The notes under the pieces: model-generated
Database searches by the model: none
Told to the model about the DNA's origin: nothing
What the model saw: the letters and a program-made list of their open reading frames with translations, nothing else
NCBI GenBank assembly: GCA_934725305.1
Contig: CAKVBA010000047.1
Location: forward strand, 1 to 21,830
Reading direction: 5' to 3'
DNA length: 21,830 bases
DNA from: an uncultured Parabacteroides sp.
GTDB lineage: Bacteria; Bacteroidota; Bacteroidia; Bacteroidales; Tannerellaceae
Shown: positions 1-7,517 of the stretch, piece after piece
Layout of the letters: every line of letters begins with the position of its first letter
Numbering within the stretch: the stretch's first letter is position 1
Position numbers and translations under genes: made by a program

Positions 1-68
1 AGTAGCTCAGTTGGTAGAGCATAACCTTGCCAAGGTTAGGGTCGCGGGTTCGAGTCCCGTCTTCCGCT
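1..68 (+). tRNA. tRNA-Gly (anticodon GCC), 5' end cut off by the window
   Basis: The D arm (GCTC...GAGC), the anticodon stem TAACC/GGTTA with loop TTGCCAA (anticodon GCC), the T arm GCGGG-TTCGAGT-CCCGT and the 3' acceptor strand CTTCCGC plus discriminator T are all visible. Only the first two bases of the 5' acceptor strand (AG) remain, so about five bases lie outside the window. The CCA end is not encoded. It reads glycine GGC/GGU codons. Confidence 0.96.
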
Positions 69-77
69 CTGCTTCCA

Positions 78-120
78 AAAGGCCTCGGTATTCATTATGA
101 ATGCTGGGGCCTTTATCTTT
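78..120 (+). terminator. Rho-independent terminator after tRNA-Gly
   Basis: An 18-base arm at 78-95 (starting AAAGGCC) pairs with 97-114 (ending GGCCTTT) with three G-U wobbles and no mismatch; the real loop is a few bases around 94-98. A T-rich run (ATCTTT) follows. It starts ten bases after the tRNA, so it probably ends the tRNA transcript. Confidence 0.8.
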
Positions 121-129
121 ATAAGCACT

Positions 130-262
130 ACTTCCACACAATCAACAGACTTTTCAACAAGGTTATCAACAATCCACGGTTTTCAACTGAGTTGTCAACA
201 ATTAACAGGCTTTTCAACAGAGTTATCAACAAACAACCGACCTTTCAACAGAGATATTAACA
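130..262 (+). repeat. Array of DnaA-box-like 9-mers in pairs (about 30-bp tandem unit)
   Basis: Nine-mers close to the DnaA-box consensus TTATCCACA occur in the same orientation: TTCCACACA (132), TTTTCAACA (151), TTATCAACA (163), TTTTCAACT (180), TTGTCAACA (192), TTTTCAACA (211), TTATCAACA (223), CTTTCAACA (242), ATATTAACA (254). Within each pair the starts are exactly 12 bp apart, and pairs recur every 29-31 bp. Segments 147-173 and 207-233 match at 24 of 27 positions. This is tandem structure, not coding sequence. A DnaA-binding cluster (origin, or a titration/regulatory site) is the favoured inference; a minisatellite is the alternative. The genes to the right are mostly on the minus strand, which would be head-on to a fork starting here and argues against a main oriC. 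Confidence 0.6.
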
Positions 263-513
263 AGATTGATAAATTCACGGAATCGCTTTGAGACACAATA
301 GAGAGGTTATCCCAGAACGAAATCAAGGAGAAGATGTTTCCACGAAGGTTGTTACGGAGATTGCCAAAAGCGGTTCTTAGAGGAAAGGATACACACGAAT
401 CGGAGCAATGAGATTCCTAAAACTAAAAAGGAAGAGTATAGACAAGTCTGCAGAATCTCAAAGTAGTCCTATTCGAGGAATTTGAGGCAAGGCGATATCG
501 CCAGAAGAAAGGG
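263..513. other. Gene-free purine-rich stretch
   Basis: No convincing open frame or RNA gene is visible. The plus strand is unusually rich in A and G. It contains a DnaA-like TTATCCCAG at about 308 and a perfect 12-bp palindrome GGCGATATCGCC at 491-502, just downstream of the GroES-like gene's stop. No U-tract follows the palindrome on the minus strand, so it is not a standard terminator. Confidence 0.4.
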
Positions 514-903
514 TTATTCAAACAAACCCTCGTCGCGAATCACCATTAGAATAGCCGTGTGAGGAACTATCAGATAGGTTTCTTCGTTGAACAAGATTTC
601 ATACGCCGCATTCTGAAGAAAGATAGCCAAATCACCCTCATGCGCTTGTAGGGGCATGTAACGGACCGTTTTTTCTTCCGTTTTTTCCCACACTTCATGC
701 TCTTCAGGCTGAGCAGGCAACGGATAGCCCGGACCGGTTTTGATGATATAACCACTTTGTATCTTATCTTGTTGCACCGTAGGAGGAAGATAAAGTCCCG
801 ATTTTGTTCGTGTCTGCGGATTCTTAGGCTTAATCAGCACCTTGTCTCCGACCATTAAGAATCTATTAATATCCTTTTGATCTAACGATAACTTCATACT
901 CAT
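514..903 (-). CDS. Divergent GroES/Cpn10-like protein
   Basis: The 129-residue product carries the Cpn10 fold pattern: an N-terminal strand (VGDKVLIKPKNP, about 18-29), a mobile-loop-like segment (RTKSGLYLPP, 32-41), a strand ending in IIKTGPGYP, and a C-terminal part reading EGDLAIFLQNAAYEI then YLIVPHTAILMVI. Ordinary GroES is about 90-97 residues; this one has a longer N terminus and a charged insert (about 63-88, EEHEVWEKTEEKTVRYM) between the middle strands. There is no groEL next to it, so it is probably a paralogue of the main co-chaperonin. Whether it caps GroEL is not shown by sequence. Start: ATG at 901-903; a second in-frame ATG lies two codons later. A -7-like TACATTTG sits upstream. 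Confidence 0.75.
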   Translation of the reverse strand: MSMKLSLDQKDINRFLMVGDKVLIKPKNPQTRTKSGLYLPPTVQQDKIQSGYIIKTGPGYPLPAQPEEHEVWEKTEEKTVRYMPLQAHEGDLAIFLQNAAYEILFNEETYLIVPHTAILMVIRDEGLFE

Positions 904-921
904 TACATTTTATTACGGATA

Positions 922-929
922 CAAATGTA
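922..929 (-). promoter_or_regulatory. Bacteroidota -7 element for the GroES-like gene
   Basis: On the minus strand this reads TACATTTG, an exact match to TAnnTTTG, 18 bases upstream of the start codon. No clear -33 TTTG is seen at the usual distance, so only the -7 half is supported. Confidence 0.45.
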
Positions 930-998
930 AAGAAAAAAGCGACATCTGCCTCTGCCACCCTTTTAAAACAACAAGATGAGTAGTTGATAAAACAAAGG

Positions 999-1106
999 AG
1001 GTGTATCATAATTGCCAAATGCGGCACTGCTATCGGACGTTTCAACCTCAGCCTTTTGCCGGTCTCTGCCCTCTGCGCCTTGCATTTCACCAACTCTGAT
1101 ACACCT
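999..1106 (-). repeat. Element A: repeat-like or structured-RNA element with 10-bp terminal inverted repeats
   Basis: AGGTGTATCA (999-1008) and TGATACACCT (1097-1106) are perfect inverted repeats. Inside them, on the minus strand, AAATGC-AA-GGCGC can pair with GTGCC-GCATTT, so the whole could fold as one long hairpin. Three blocks match element B at 21583-21691 in the same order: the TCATAATTG end (1006-1014), ACCTCAG (1045-1051), and a 24-base block at 1070-1093 with 20 matches. On the minus strand the closing stem is followed by CCTTTGTTTTATC, so it could also slow or stop transcription from the DUF4251 gene. It could be a MITE-like element, a decayed coding repeat or a structured RNA; the sequence does not decide. 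Confidence 0.5.
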
Positions 1107-1165
1107 ACCTACGGATCTATTTTAGCCTCAACCGGCCATTATTACCCCATCCAATCGGAGATTAA

Positions 1166-1750
1166 TCAAAATGTACGACCTTGAAAAATAGTCGACTCTT
1201 GAGTCAAATAGAGATTGCCTGTAAACGATAACCGATTGCTACTGAAGTTGGGATTCACAGTGGCTGTACACTTGTTGGAACCCTTTACCATCCGAATGGT
1301 CACACTGGCCGAAATAGCTGTGCCCTGTACCATCATACTGAAAGAGACATTGCCCCGTTTGTCGGTTGACATCTTCACGTTGGTGGCCTCACCTTCTACC
1401 GTGATGCCGCCTATACCATTCGGTCCGGAAAGAGCTCCGTTAAAGGCCAGCTGAACGGTGGCCTTCTCTCCCTTCATCGACACAAAGTTGGTGGATGGAG
1501 TTACAAAGGCATAACTGCCTCGCTTAAACTCGACCCGATCGGCCTCAAGCACAAAATCTCGTGTTTCCAAAGCCCTTACTGCCTTTTCAAACAAAGCCAT
1601 CTCTTCCGCCTCTTCGGCGGCTTTCTTAGCTGCTTTTTCGGCTTTCTTAGCTGCCTTTTCTGCCTTCTTGGAAGCTTTATCCACCTGCTGAGCCATACCG
1701 ACACCTACGGCTGTAAATAAAATGACCAGCAACAATACTACCTTTTTCAT
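1166..1750 (-). CDS. Secreted DUF4251 protein with Lys/Ala-rich helix
   Basis: The 194-residue product starts with a signal peptide (MKKVVLLLVILFTAVGVGMA, cleavage probably before QQ). A strongly charged Lys/Ala/Glu helix follows (about 25-51), made of KKAEKAA-like heptads. The rest (about 52-194) is a beta-rich domain resembling the Bacteroidota family DUF4251, with RVEFKRGSYAFV, an Asn/Gly-rich centre (GPNGIGGITVEGEA) and the end segment RLSFTGNLYL. It is probably periplasmic or surface-exposed; the molecular function of the family is unknown to me. The SD-like GGAGAG just before ATG at 1750 supports this start. It sits 72 bp downstream of the MATE gene on the same strand. Confidence 0.8.
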   Translation of the reverse strand: MKKVVLLLVILFTAVGVGMAQQVDKASKKAEKAAKKAEKAAKKAAEEAEEMALFEKAVRALETRDFVLEADRVEFKRGSYAFVTPSTNFVSMKGEKATVQLAFNGALSGPNGIGGITVEGEATNVKMSTDKRGNVSFSMMVQGTAISASVTIRMVKGSNKCTATVNPNFSSNRLSFTGNLYLTQESTIFQGRTF

Positions 1751-1822
1751 ACTCTCCTTTTTTTAAACATATAAAACGCATTTGCTCTTTCTTATAAAGG
1801 ACGCAAAAAAGGAACAAATGTT

Positions 1823-3175
1823 TTATAGCCCATGCTTTTTTTGTACACTTTTAACATGATACCCCAAAAAGATCCAAGCCGTTGCAACCGCTATAATATC
1901 AGAGAACGGACCAGCCAACCACACACCGTTAAGATCGAAGAAAAGGGGCAGAAAGACAACGGCCGGAATCAGGAACAACACCTGACGGCTCAAGCTGAGG
2001 AACATTGCTTTCCAAGCGATTCCGATGCATTGGAAAAACTGACTGATGGCAATCTGCGAACCCACCGGCAAGAAGCCCAACAGGGTAAGCCGCAAGGCAT
2101 TGGACGAAATCTTCACCATCTCAGGATCATTGGTAAATGCCTGGGCGATGGTCTCGGGGAAAAAGAGACAACAGAAAAAACCCGCTCCGGTGATACAGGT
2201 AGAGACAATGATGACCAAACGCAAGGTGTCGAACACTCGCTTGTGCTGCCCCGCTCCATAATTATACCCCACGATGGGCTGCATACCATGTGCAATACCC
2301 AGCACCATCATCACCAACAACATAGCTACACTCGACATGATGCCACTTGCACCGATAGCCATGTCGCCGCCATACTTCTTCAAAGCATGGTTCATCACCA
2401 CATTGACCATACTGCCGGCCAGCTGCATGGCAAAAGGCGAAACACCGATCGTCAATATATTCCATACGATGGCAGATTTCAAACGAAAACAATGCACATG
2501 AAAGCGGATCAGACTCTCTTTCTGTAAGAAGTGATACATCACGAAAGAGGCACTTAAGGTCATAGAGATAACGGTGGCAATAGCGGCTCCCTGAATACCC
2601 ATATCCAGCCAAAAGATAAAGATAGGGTCTAAAATCACATTGGCCAGGGCGCCGATCATCATGGTAACCATGGCCTTCCGGGGATAGCCGGATGCACGCA
2701 TCACGGCATTAAAGCCAAAGCTCAAAGAGGCCAATAAATTGGCAGGTATCGCAAAATAGAGGTAATCTTCGGCATAGGGAATAGTCTGTTCGCTACCCCC
2801 GAACCACACCAGCAGGTCGCGCATAAAAACCAAACTCGGAATAATAGTCAAGGCCGAGATAATAAAAGTCAACGTAAAGGCATTGCCCAGCACATCTTCG
2901 GCCTTATCCTTTGCCTTACGCCCCAAATGAATAGAGACACGCGTAGCGGCACCCGCACCGATCAACATGCCAAAGGCCTGAAGAAACATCAAGATAGGAA
3001 AGGTTAGCGTCAGGCCCGAGATGGCCAACGGACCAACCCCTTGGCCTATAAATATACGGTCCACAATATTATACAACGCATTCACCATTGTGCCAATCAC
3101 GGCGGGAATGGCATAATGCAATAGAAGGCGACCCACATTCTCATGTTCAAGCCGCCAGGTAATCTGTTCTGTCAT
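1823..3175 (-). CDS. MATE-family multidrug/Na+ antiporter (MepA-like)
   Basis: The product has 450 residues, the usual length for a 12-helix MATE transporter. Family features include the first-helix segment AIPAVIGTMVNALYNIVDRIFIG (residues 17-39), followed by GPLAISGLTLTFPI, GMLIGAGAATRVSIHLG and, in the second half, PFAMQLAGSMVNVVMNHAL and GMQPIVGYNYGAG. It should export cationic drugs or dyes, or a cell metabolite, across the inner membrane using an ion gradient; the substrate cannot be read from sequence. It begins 12 bp after the ATPase gene and closes the tightly packed four-gene unit started by fbp. Confidence 0.93.
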   Translation of the reverse strand: MTEQITWRLEHENVGRLLLHYAIPAVIGTMVNALYNIVDRIFIGQGVGPLAISGLTLTFPILMFLQAFGMLIGAGAATRVSIHLGRKAKDKAEDVLGNAFTLTFIISALTIIPSLVFMRDLLVWFGGSEQTIPYAEDYLYFAIPANLLASLSFGFNAVMRASGYPRKAMVTMMIGALANVILDPIFIFWLDMGIQGAAIATVISMTLSASFVMYHFLQKESLIRFHVHCFRLKSAIVWNILTIGVSPFAMQLAGSMVNVVMNHALKKYGGDMAIGASGIMSSVAMLLVMMVLGIAHGMQPIVGYNYGAGQHKRVFDTLRLVIIVSTCITGAGFFCCLFFPETIAQAFTNDPEMVKISSNALRLTLLGFLPVGSQIAISQFFQCIGIAWKAMFLSLSRQVLFLIPAVVFLPLFFDLNGVWLAGPFSDIIAVATAWIFLGYHVKSVQKKHGL

Positions 3176-3187
3176 AAATTAAAACAC

Positions 3188-4192
3188 CTATTTATTCTTA
3201 TTCAAACAATCGATCAATTCAGCCACACTATGAGTCTGTTGGCGTTTTCCAACGGGCCATACAACGGTCTGTCGGGTAGGTGACTCACATTGAATATTCA
3301 CCAGGCCTTCCTGGGGTTCAGACGGGCAAAAACCATTTCGGATCAGCGCATTTCCTACCCAATAGGCGGTGAGTTTATCGCCCTCCACCCCTATCGGATG
3401 AGTAGGAACCACCATATTGAGCTTACCGGTATTCACATCAAACACAATCCCCTCTTTACGAAAGAAGGCCGAGAAAGCATTACCCATGATCAAATCTTCG
3501 GGCGTGCCACACATCATGGGGCGACCCTTTTCCTGTAACCACAAGCAATCGGCCAGCTGGATAGCCAGCTCCAAATCGTGAGTCGACAACAAAATGGCCT
3601 TGTCCTGCTCTACGGCCAGCTTATGCAACAAGACCATCGTTTCGATACGGCTGGTCACATCCAGAAAGGCCGTCGGCTCATCCAACAAAATAATAGGGCA
3701 CTGTTGTGCCAATGCTTTTGCAATCATCACCTTTTGGCGTTCTCCATCGCTTAATTCAGCTACGTAATGATTGGCTTTGTGAGCAATCCCCACCGATTCG
3801 AGAGATTGCTCGATAATCTGATGATCTTCTTTCTTTAACCGGCCAAAAAAGCCTGTATAGGGATGGCGACCCAGCGAGACCAATTCATACACGGTGATAC
3901 CGCCGGCATTGGTCTTTTCCGTCAGCACAACCCCCACCATCAAAGAGAATTGGGCCTGAGAGAAGGAGGATAATGGTTTGCCCATAAACAGGATCTCTCC
4001 GCCCAACGAGGGCTGAAAGCCACACAACGTGCGTAGTAGCGTGGACTTACCGGCACCATTTAATCCAAGCAGGCAAGTCACTTCGCCCGACTTCAGACAA
4101 AGGTCTAACGACTCATGCACCACACGACGTTCGCTACCCTTCAGCAGATAACCAATACACAACTTCTTTGTCTCTATCGCCTTATTCCGCAT
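3188..4192 (-). CDS. ABC transporter ATPase, iron-siderophore/cobalamin (FecE/BtuD) type
   Basis: The ABC domain shows Walker A GLNGAGKST (43-51), signature LSDGERQ (147-153), Walker B IILLDEP (167-173) and the H-loop His in LLSTHDLE (205). The usual Q-loop Gln is not obvious; that segment reads VVLTEKTNAGG (88-98). The family normally ends near residue 255; here about 80 more residues follow (NTGKLNMVVPTHPIGVEGDK... to the end), an accessory domain of unknown role. It should power the permease encoded just upstream (gap 12 bp) to import an iron chelate, haem or corrinoid. No periplasmic binding protein is encoded nearby. Confidence 0.92.
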   Translation of the reverse strand: MRNKAIETKKLCIGYLLKGSERRVVHESLDLCLKSGEVTCLLGLNGAGKSTLLRTLCGFQPSLGGEILFMGKPLSSFSQAQFSLMVGVVLTEKTNAGGITVYELVSLGRHPYTGFFGRLKKEDHQIIEQSLESVGIAHKANHYVAELSDGERQKVMIAKALAQQCPIILLDEPTAFLDVTSRIETMVLLHKLAVEQDKAILLSTHDLELAIQLADCLWLQEKGRPMMCGTPEDLIMGNAFSAFFRKEGIVFDVNTGKLNMVVPTHPIGVEGDKLTAYWVGNALIRNGFCPSEPQEGLVNIQCESPTRQTVVWPVGKRQQTHSVAELIDCLNKNK

Positions 4193-4204
4193 CTATTTTC
4201 TCTA

Positions 4205-5239
4205 TCAATTGAAATATTGAATATTCTTACGATTTACAATTACATATATAATCACGGGAGCACCCAACATGGGTGTCACCGCATTCAATGGCAATATCTG
4301 ATTGCTACCCGGCACTACCATCAATATATTACATAACAAAGCCACACAAGCTCCCGTAAGCATCGTGACGGGAACCAAGGATTTATGGTTTGACGATCCC
4401 AACATCAAGCGGGCAATATGCGGCACGGCCAGTCCGATGAATGAAATAGGGCCACAAAAGGCCGTCGTCGTAGCCGTCAGTAATCCGGTACACAACAGGA
4501 TGCCGATACGGGCCTGTTTCACATGCACCCCTAAGTTAGTGGCATACATCTCGCCCAACAACAGGGCATTCAAGGGCTTTATCAACAAAATGGCCAAGAA
4601 CAAACCCGCCAACGAACAGGTGCTAAAGAAAGGCAATTGTTGCAAAGATACACCGGAGAAATTACCCAACCCCCACATCACGAAGGCATGCACTTTATCG
4701 GTAGAGGCGTAGTAGTTGAGGATAGAAATCAACGACGAGGCCAAATAGCCTATCATGATTCCGATAATCAACAAAATGACACTATTTTTCACCTTCGACG
4801 AGAAATAGATGATCAGGCCAAGAATAACGCTTGCTCCCAGGAATGCGGCCGCAGCAACAGCCATGTAGCCACTGATGGGCCAATCGGTCACCTGACTCAA
4901 CGATCCTCCAAAATAGAGCAAGACCGCGGCTACTCCCAGGTTGGCTCCGTCACTAATGCCCAGGATAGAGGGACCGGCCAATGGGTTTCGGAACAGCGTT
5001 TGCAATAACAGCCCACTGGTAGCCAATGAGGCTCCGGCCAATAGAGCTGTTATTGCTTGAGGTAATCGGGATTGAAGTACTATATGCTGCCATGCAATGT
5101 TTTCCACCTCTTTCCCCTGCAAGATATCAACCACCGCGTCAGAGGGTATCGACACTGCTCCATAGGTTAAGCAAACAAAAAACAACGCACAAACCCCAAG
5201 GATCAGCAACACATAAAAAAACAACAATCGATTATTCAC
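4205..5239 (-). CDS. FecCD/BtuC-type ABC importer permease
   Basis: The 344-residue membrane protein has about ten hydrophobic segments. Family signatures are RNPLAGPSILGISDGANLG (84-102) and GPISFIGLAVPHIAR (263-277), the latter lying in the loop that meets the ATPase. This matches permeases for iron-siderophores, haem or vitamin B12. The stop of fbp lies 4 bp before the ATG, and the ATPase gene begins 12 bp after its stop, so it is probably cotranscribed with both. The substrate-binding protein and TonB receptor must lie elsewhere, so the substrate cannot be called. Confidence 0.93.
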   Translation of the reverse strand: MNNRLLFFYVLLILGVCALFFVCLTYGAVSIPSDAVVDILQGKEVENIAWQHIVLQSRLPQAITALLAGASLATSGLLLQTLFRNPLAGPSILGISDGANLGVAAVLLYFGGSLSQVTDWPISGYMAVAAAAFLGASVILGLIIYFSSKVKNSVILLIIGIMIGYLASSLISILNYYASTDKVHAFVMWGLGNFSGVSLQQLPFFSTCSLAGLFLAILLIKPLNALLLGEMYATNLGVHVKQARIGILLCTGLLTATTTAFCGPISFIGLAVPHIARLMLGSSNHKSLVPVTMLTGACVALLCNILMVVPGSNQILPLNAVTPMLGAPVIIYVIVNRKNIQYFN

Positions 5240-5243
5240 GCTT

Positions 5244-7229
5244 CTATTTCTCTTTTATAAATCCATTTCGATAGGCATAGAGCAACTTTTCCAAGTCTTT
5301 GATCTGTGCCCGCAACTCATCTCCCTTGTCGGTATCCTTCACCATCTGACGATGAGAACTCAACTCAACAACAATCGTAGTCGATTTGATATCCAACCCT
5401 TCAGCAATTGCCTTGGCTCTCGACTCAAACGGCTCGTGCTGCACTAGCTGGAATCCACGAGAGTGGTAAACCAACGTGTAGCCGGCAATACCGGTCTCTC
5501 TATGATAGGGTTTGGAAAAACCTCCATCGATCACCAGCATCTTTCCATTTGCCTTGATCGGGTTCTCACCCTTACAAGTGCGCACAGGCACGTGGCCATT
5601 GATAATGTGGCGATGCTGTCCGGTCACTTCAAACTCATCCATGATCATGTCGCAGACAGATTCTTGTACGCGCAAGAAGTAGTAAGCACCCTTTTCCTCT
5701 TCGTGAGTCTCCGGCTCTTCCAGGAAACAGCGCTCAAAGGTAGCCATTCGTTTCTTATCAAACAACGGTGAATCGGGTCCACACCACAAATACCATATAT
5801 AATCATGTGCAAAATCGCGATCTTCGGGGTCACCGGTCTTAAAATAGGCCGCACGAATCAACTGATCGGCACGATTCAGCAGGCTACGTCCTTTATATTC
5901 CTTACCCTGGATGTAAATGCTCCTCAAGGAACCATCGGGATTCAATGGAATAGAGGCATGATAGAGCAGGTTGGAGTTGCACACCTGATACATGCTACCA
6001 TGAGTGAACAGACAACGCATATGTTGCTTCAGTTTTTCACTACTTTCAAAAGAGTGTTTGATCTTCATGATCAGATCTTCCTCCTCTTCTGTCAGCTGAT
6101 AAGGATCGGCCGGATCAACCGTAGGCAGATTCAAGTCGAGCATGGGATATTCCTTGTCGCCGACGCAAACGGTTCCCTTTTCATAGTCAATGCGATGTAA
6201 TAGCATACGGTCTTCCATCTCAAATTCCGGACGCCGGCGGATAATATTACCCTCTATCTTGAACTGGATGATGGTGATGGCCTTTAGCATCTGACTCATC
6301 AAACGAAGGGTCTTATCGTCATAATCATTGTCTGAATATTTTGTCTTCGGACGGAAAATGGCACAAGGATCATTGGCATAAGTCTCTATTGCAAAACGAG
6401 CCAAAGGCAACAGGTTGATGCCATATCCCTCTTCGAGACTGGCCATATTGCCATAACGCAGACAGATGCGGATCACATTGGCTATACTTCCCAAGTTGCC
6501 TGATGCGGCACCCATCCACAACACATCGTGATTACCCCATTGAATATCGAAATTGTGGTATCCACACAAAGTGTCCATAATGATGTGGGCTCCCGGTCCA
6601 CGGTCATAGATATCGCCTACAATGTGAAGCAGGTCGATGGTCAATCGCTGGATCAGGTTACAAAGAGCAATGATAAACTCATCGGCACGTCCGGTAGATA
6701 CGATTGTATTGATGATACGATCGACATAGGCCGACTTATTGGGCTCGGTTAGTGACTCATGCAGAAGCTCTTGAATGATGTAGGAATACTCCTTGGGCAA
6801 GGCTTTGCGCACTTTGGAACGCGTGTACTTGGAAGAGACATTACGGCAGACCTGCACCAGCTGGTTCAATGTCACTTGATACCAGTCGTCCAGATCCGGC
6901 TCTTCGGCCTTGATCAATTCCAGCTTTTCCGCGGGATAATAGATCAATGTACACAGCTCCTTCTTTTCGGCCTCGCGCAAGGTGTTCGTAAAGATCTCAT
7001 TGACTTTACGCTTAACCGCTCCGGAGGCGTTTTTCAACACATGATTAAATGCCTGGTCTTCTCCATGCACGTCCGTCAGGAAGTGCTCTGTTCCCTTAGG
7101 CAAATTCAAGATGGCCTCTAAATTGATAATCTCGGTGCTGGCATCTGCAATTGACGGAAAGCTACGGGCCAATAGCTGCAAATACCTCAAGTCATTCAGC
7201 ACACTTTCTGCACTTATGTCCTTTGTCAT
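5244..7229 (-). CDS. fbp: Fructose-1,6-bisphosphatase, class III
   Basis: The enzyme hydrolyses fructose 1,6-bisphosphate to fructose 6-phosphate in gluconeogenesis, in the cytoplasm. The 661-residue length fits class III (Firmicutes/Bacteroidota type, about 640-670). Metallophosphatase motifs are present: DVHGE (53-57), GDIYDRG (205-211), GNHD (232-235) and, near the C terminus, INGHVPVRT and VIDGGFSKPYH. No class I or II signature is present. A -7-like TACATTTG lies on the minus strand at 7264-7271. The gene heads an unexpected unit with an importer and a MATE exporter; physical linkage does not prove functional linkage. Confidence 0.96.
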   Translation of the reverse strand: MTKDISAESVLNDLRYLQLLARSFPSIADASTEIINLEAILNLPKGTEHFLTDVHGEDQAFNHVLKNASGAVKRKVNEIFTNTLREAEKKELCTLIYYPAEKLELIKAEEPDLDDWYQVTLNQLVQVCRNVSSKYTRSKVRKALPKEYSYIIQELLHESLTEPNKSAYVDRIINTIVSTGRADEFIIALCNLIQRLTIDLLHIVGDIYDRGPGAHIIMDTLCGYHNFDIQWGNHDVLWMGAASGNLGSIANVIRICLRYGNMASLEEGYGINLLPLARFAIETYANDPCAIFRPKTKYSDNDYDDKTLRLMSQMLKAITIIQFKIEGNIIRRRPEFEMEDRMLLHRIDYEKGTVCVGDKEYPMLDLNLPTVDPADPYQLTEEEEDLIMKIKHSFESSEKLKQHMRCLFTHGSMYQVCNSNLLYHASIPLNPDGSLRSIYIQGKEYKGRSLLNRADQLIRAAYFKTGDPEDRDFAHDYIWYLWCGPDSPLFDKKRMATFERCFLEEPETHEEEKGAYYFLRVQESVCDMIMDEFEVTGQHRHIINGHVPVRTCKGENPIKANGKMLVIDGGFSKPYHRETGIAGYTLVYHSRGFQLVQHEPFESRAKAIAEGLDIKSTTIVVELSSHRQMVKDTDKGDELRAQIKDLEKLLYAYRNGFIKEK

Positions 7230-7263
7230 ACAATACAGTATTAGATGTCAAACAATAGATTCA

Positions 7264-7271
7264 CAAATGTA
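7264..7271 (-). promoter_or_regulatory. Bacteroidota -7 element for fbp
   Basis: The minus strand reads TACATTTG (TAnnTTTG), 34 bases before the fbp start. The nearest TTTG upstream (7297-7300) is 25 bp away, longer than the usual 19-21, so the -33 part is uncertain. Confidence 0.45.
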
Positions 7272-7450
7272 CATAAAAAACTATGGAACATGCCAGCAAA
7301 AACACATGAAAAATCTTTCTGCACGGAAAAGAGGGGTTATAAATACAAATTGTCACGAGAGCTTCTCTGGTCTGTTGTGTATTTTTAAGACAAAACTGTT
7401 CTATAAGTCTCATTATTGGAAATTTACACAAGATATCGCATAACCGGAAG

Positions 7451-7490
7451 AAAAAAGGGTTGTATCGAAATGTTACTTCCGGCACAACCC
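7451..7490 (-). terminator. Rho-independent terminator of the hut operon
   Basis: On the minus strand GGGTTGT (7490-7484) pairs with ACAACCC (7463-7457) and is followed by TTTTTT (7456-7451). It lies 27 bases after the hutH stop and is the expected end of the hut operon transcript. Confidence 0.8.
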
Positions 7491-7517
7491 ACTAACAATA
7501 GATTAAGAAACTTAAGT

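Noticed and set aside
130..262. Main chromosomal origin oriC
   Set aside because: The array is DnaA-like, but no dnaA is present and nearly all genes to the right would be head-on to the fork; kept only as a DnaA-site candidate.
27..291. Two plus-strand frames running through the tRNA and the DnaA-like array
   Set aside because: One begins inside the tRNA; both owe their length to tandem repeats (FSTELST-like peptides) and have no ribosome binding site.
320..390. Possible third copy of element A/B (ATTGCCAAAAGCGG near 350 resembles ATTGCCAAATGCGG of element A)
   Set aside because: Only one short block matches; the 24-base block and the terminal repeats are missing, so chance is likely.
984..1184. 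66-residue plus-strand frame across element A
   Set aside because: No known family, no ribosome binding site, and it runs through an inverted-repeat structure.
1832..2527. 231-residue plus-strand frame
   Set aside because: Complete antisense shadow of the MATE gene; His/Gln/Thr-rich translation without domain features.
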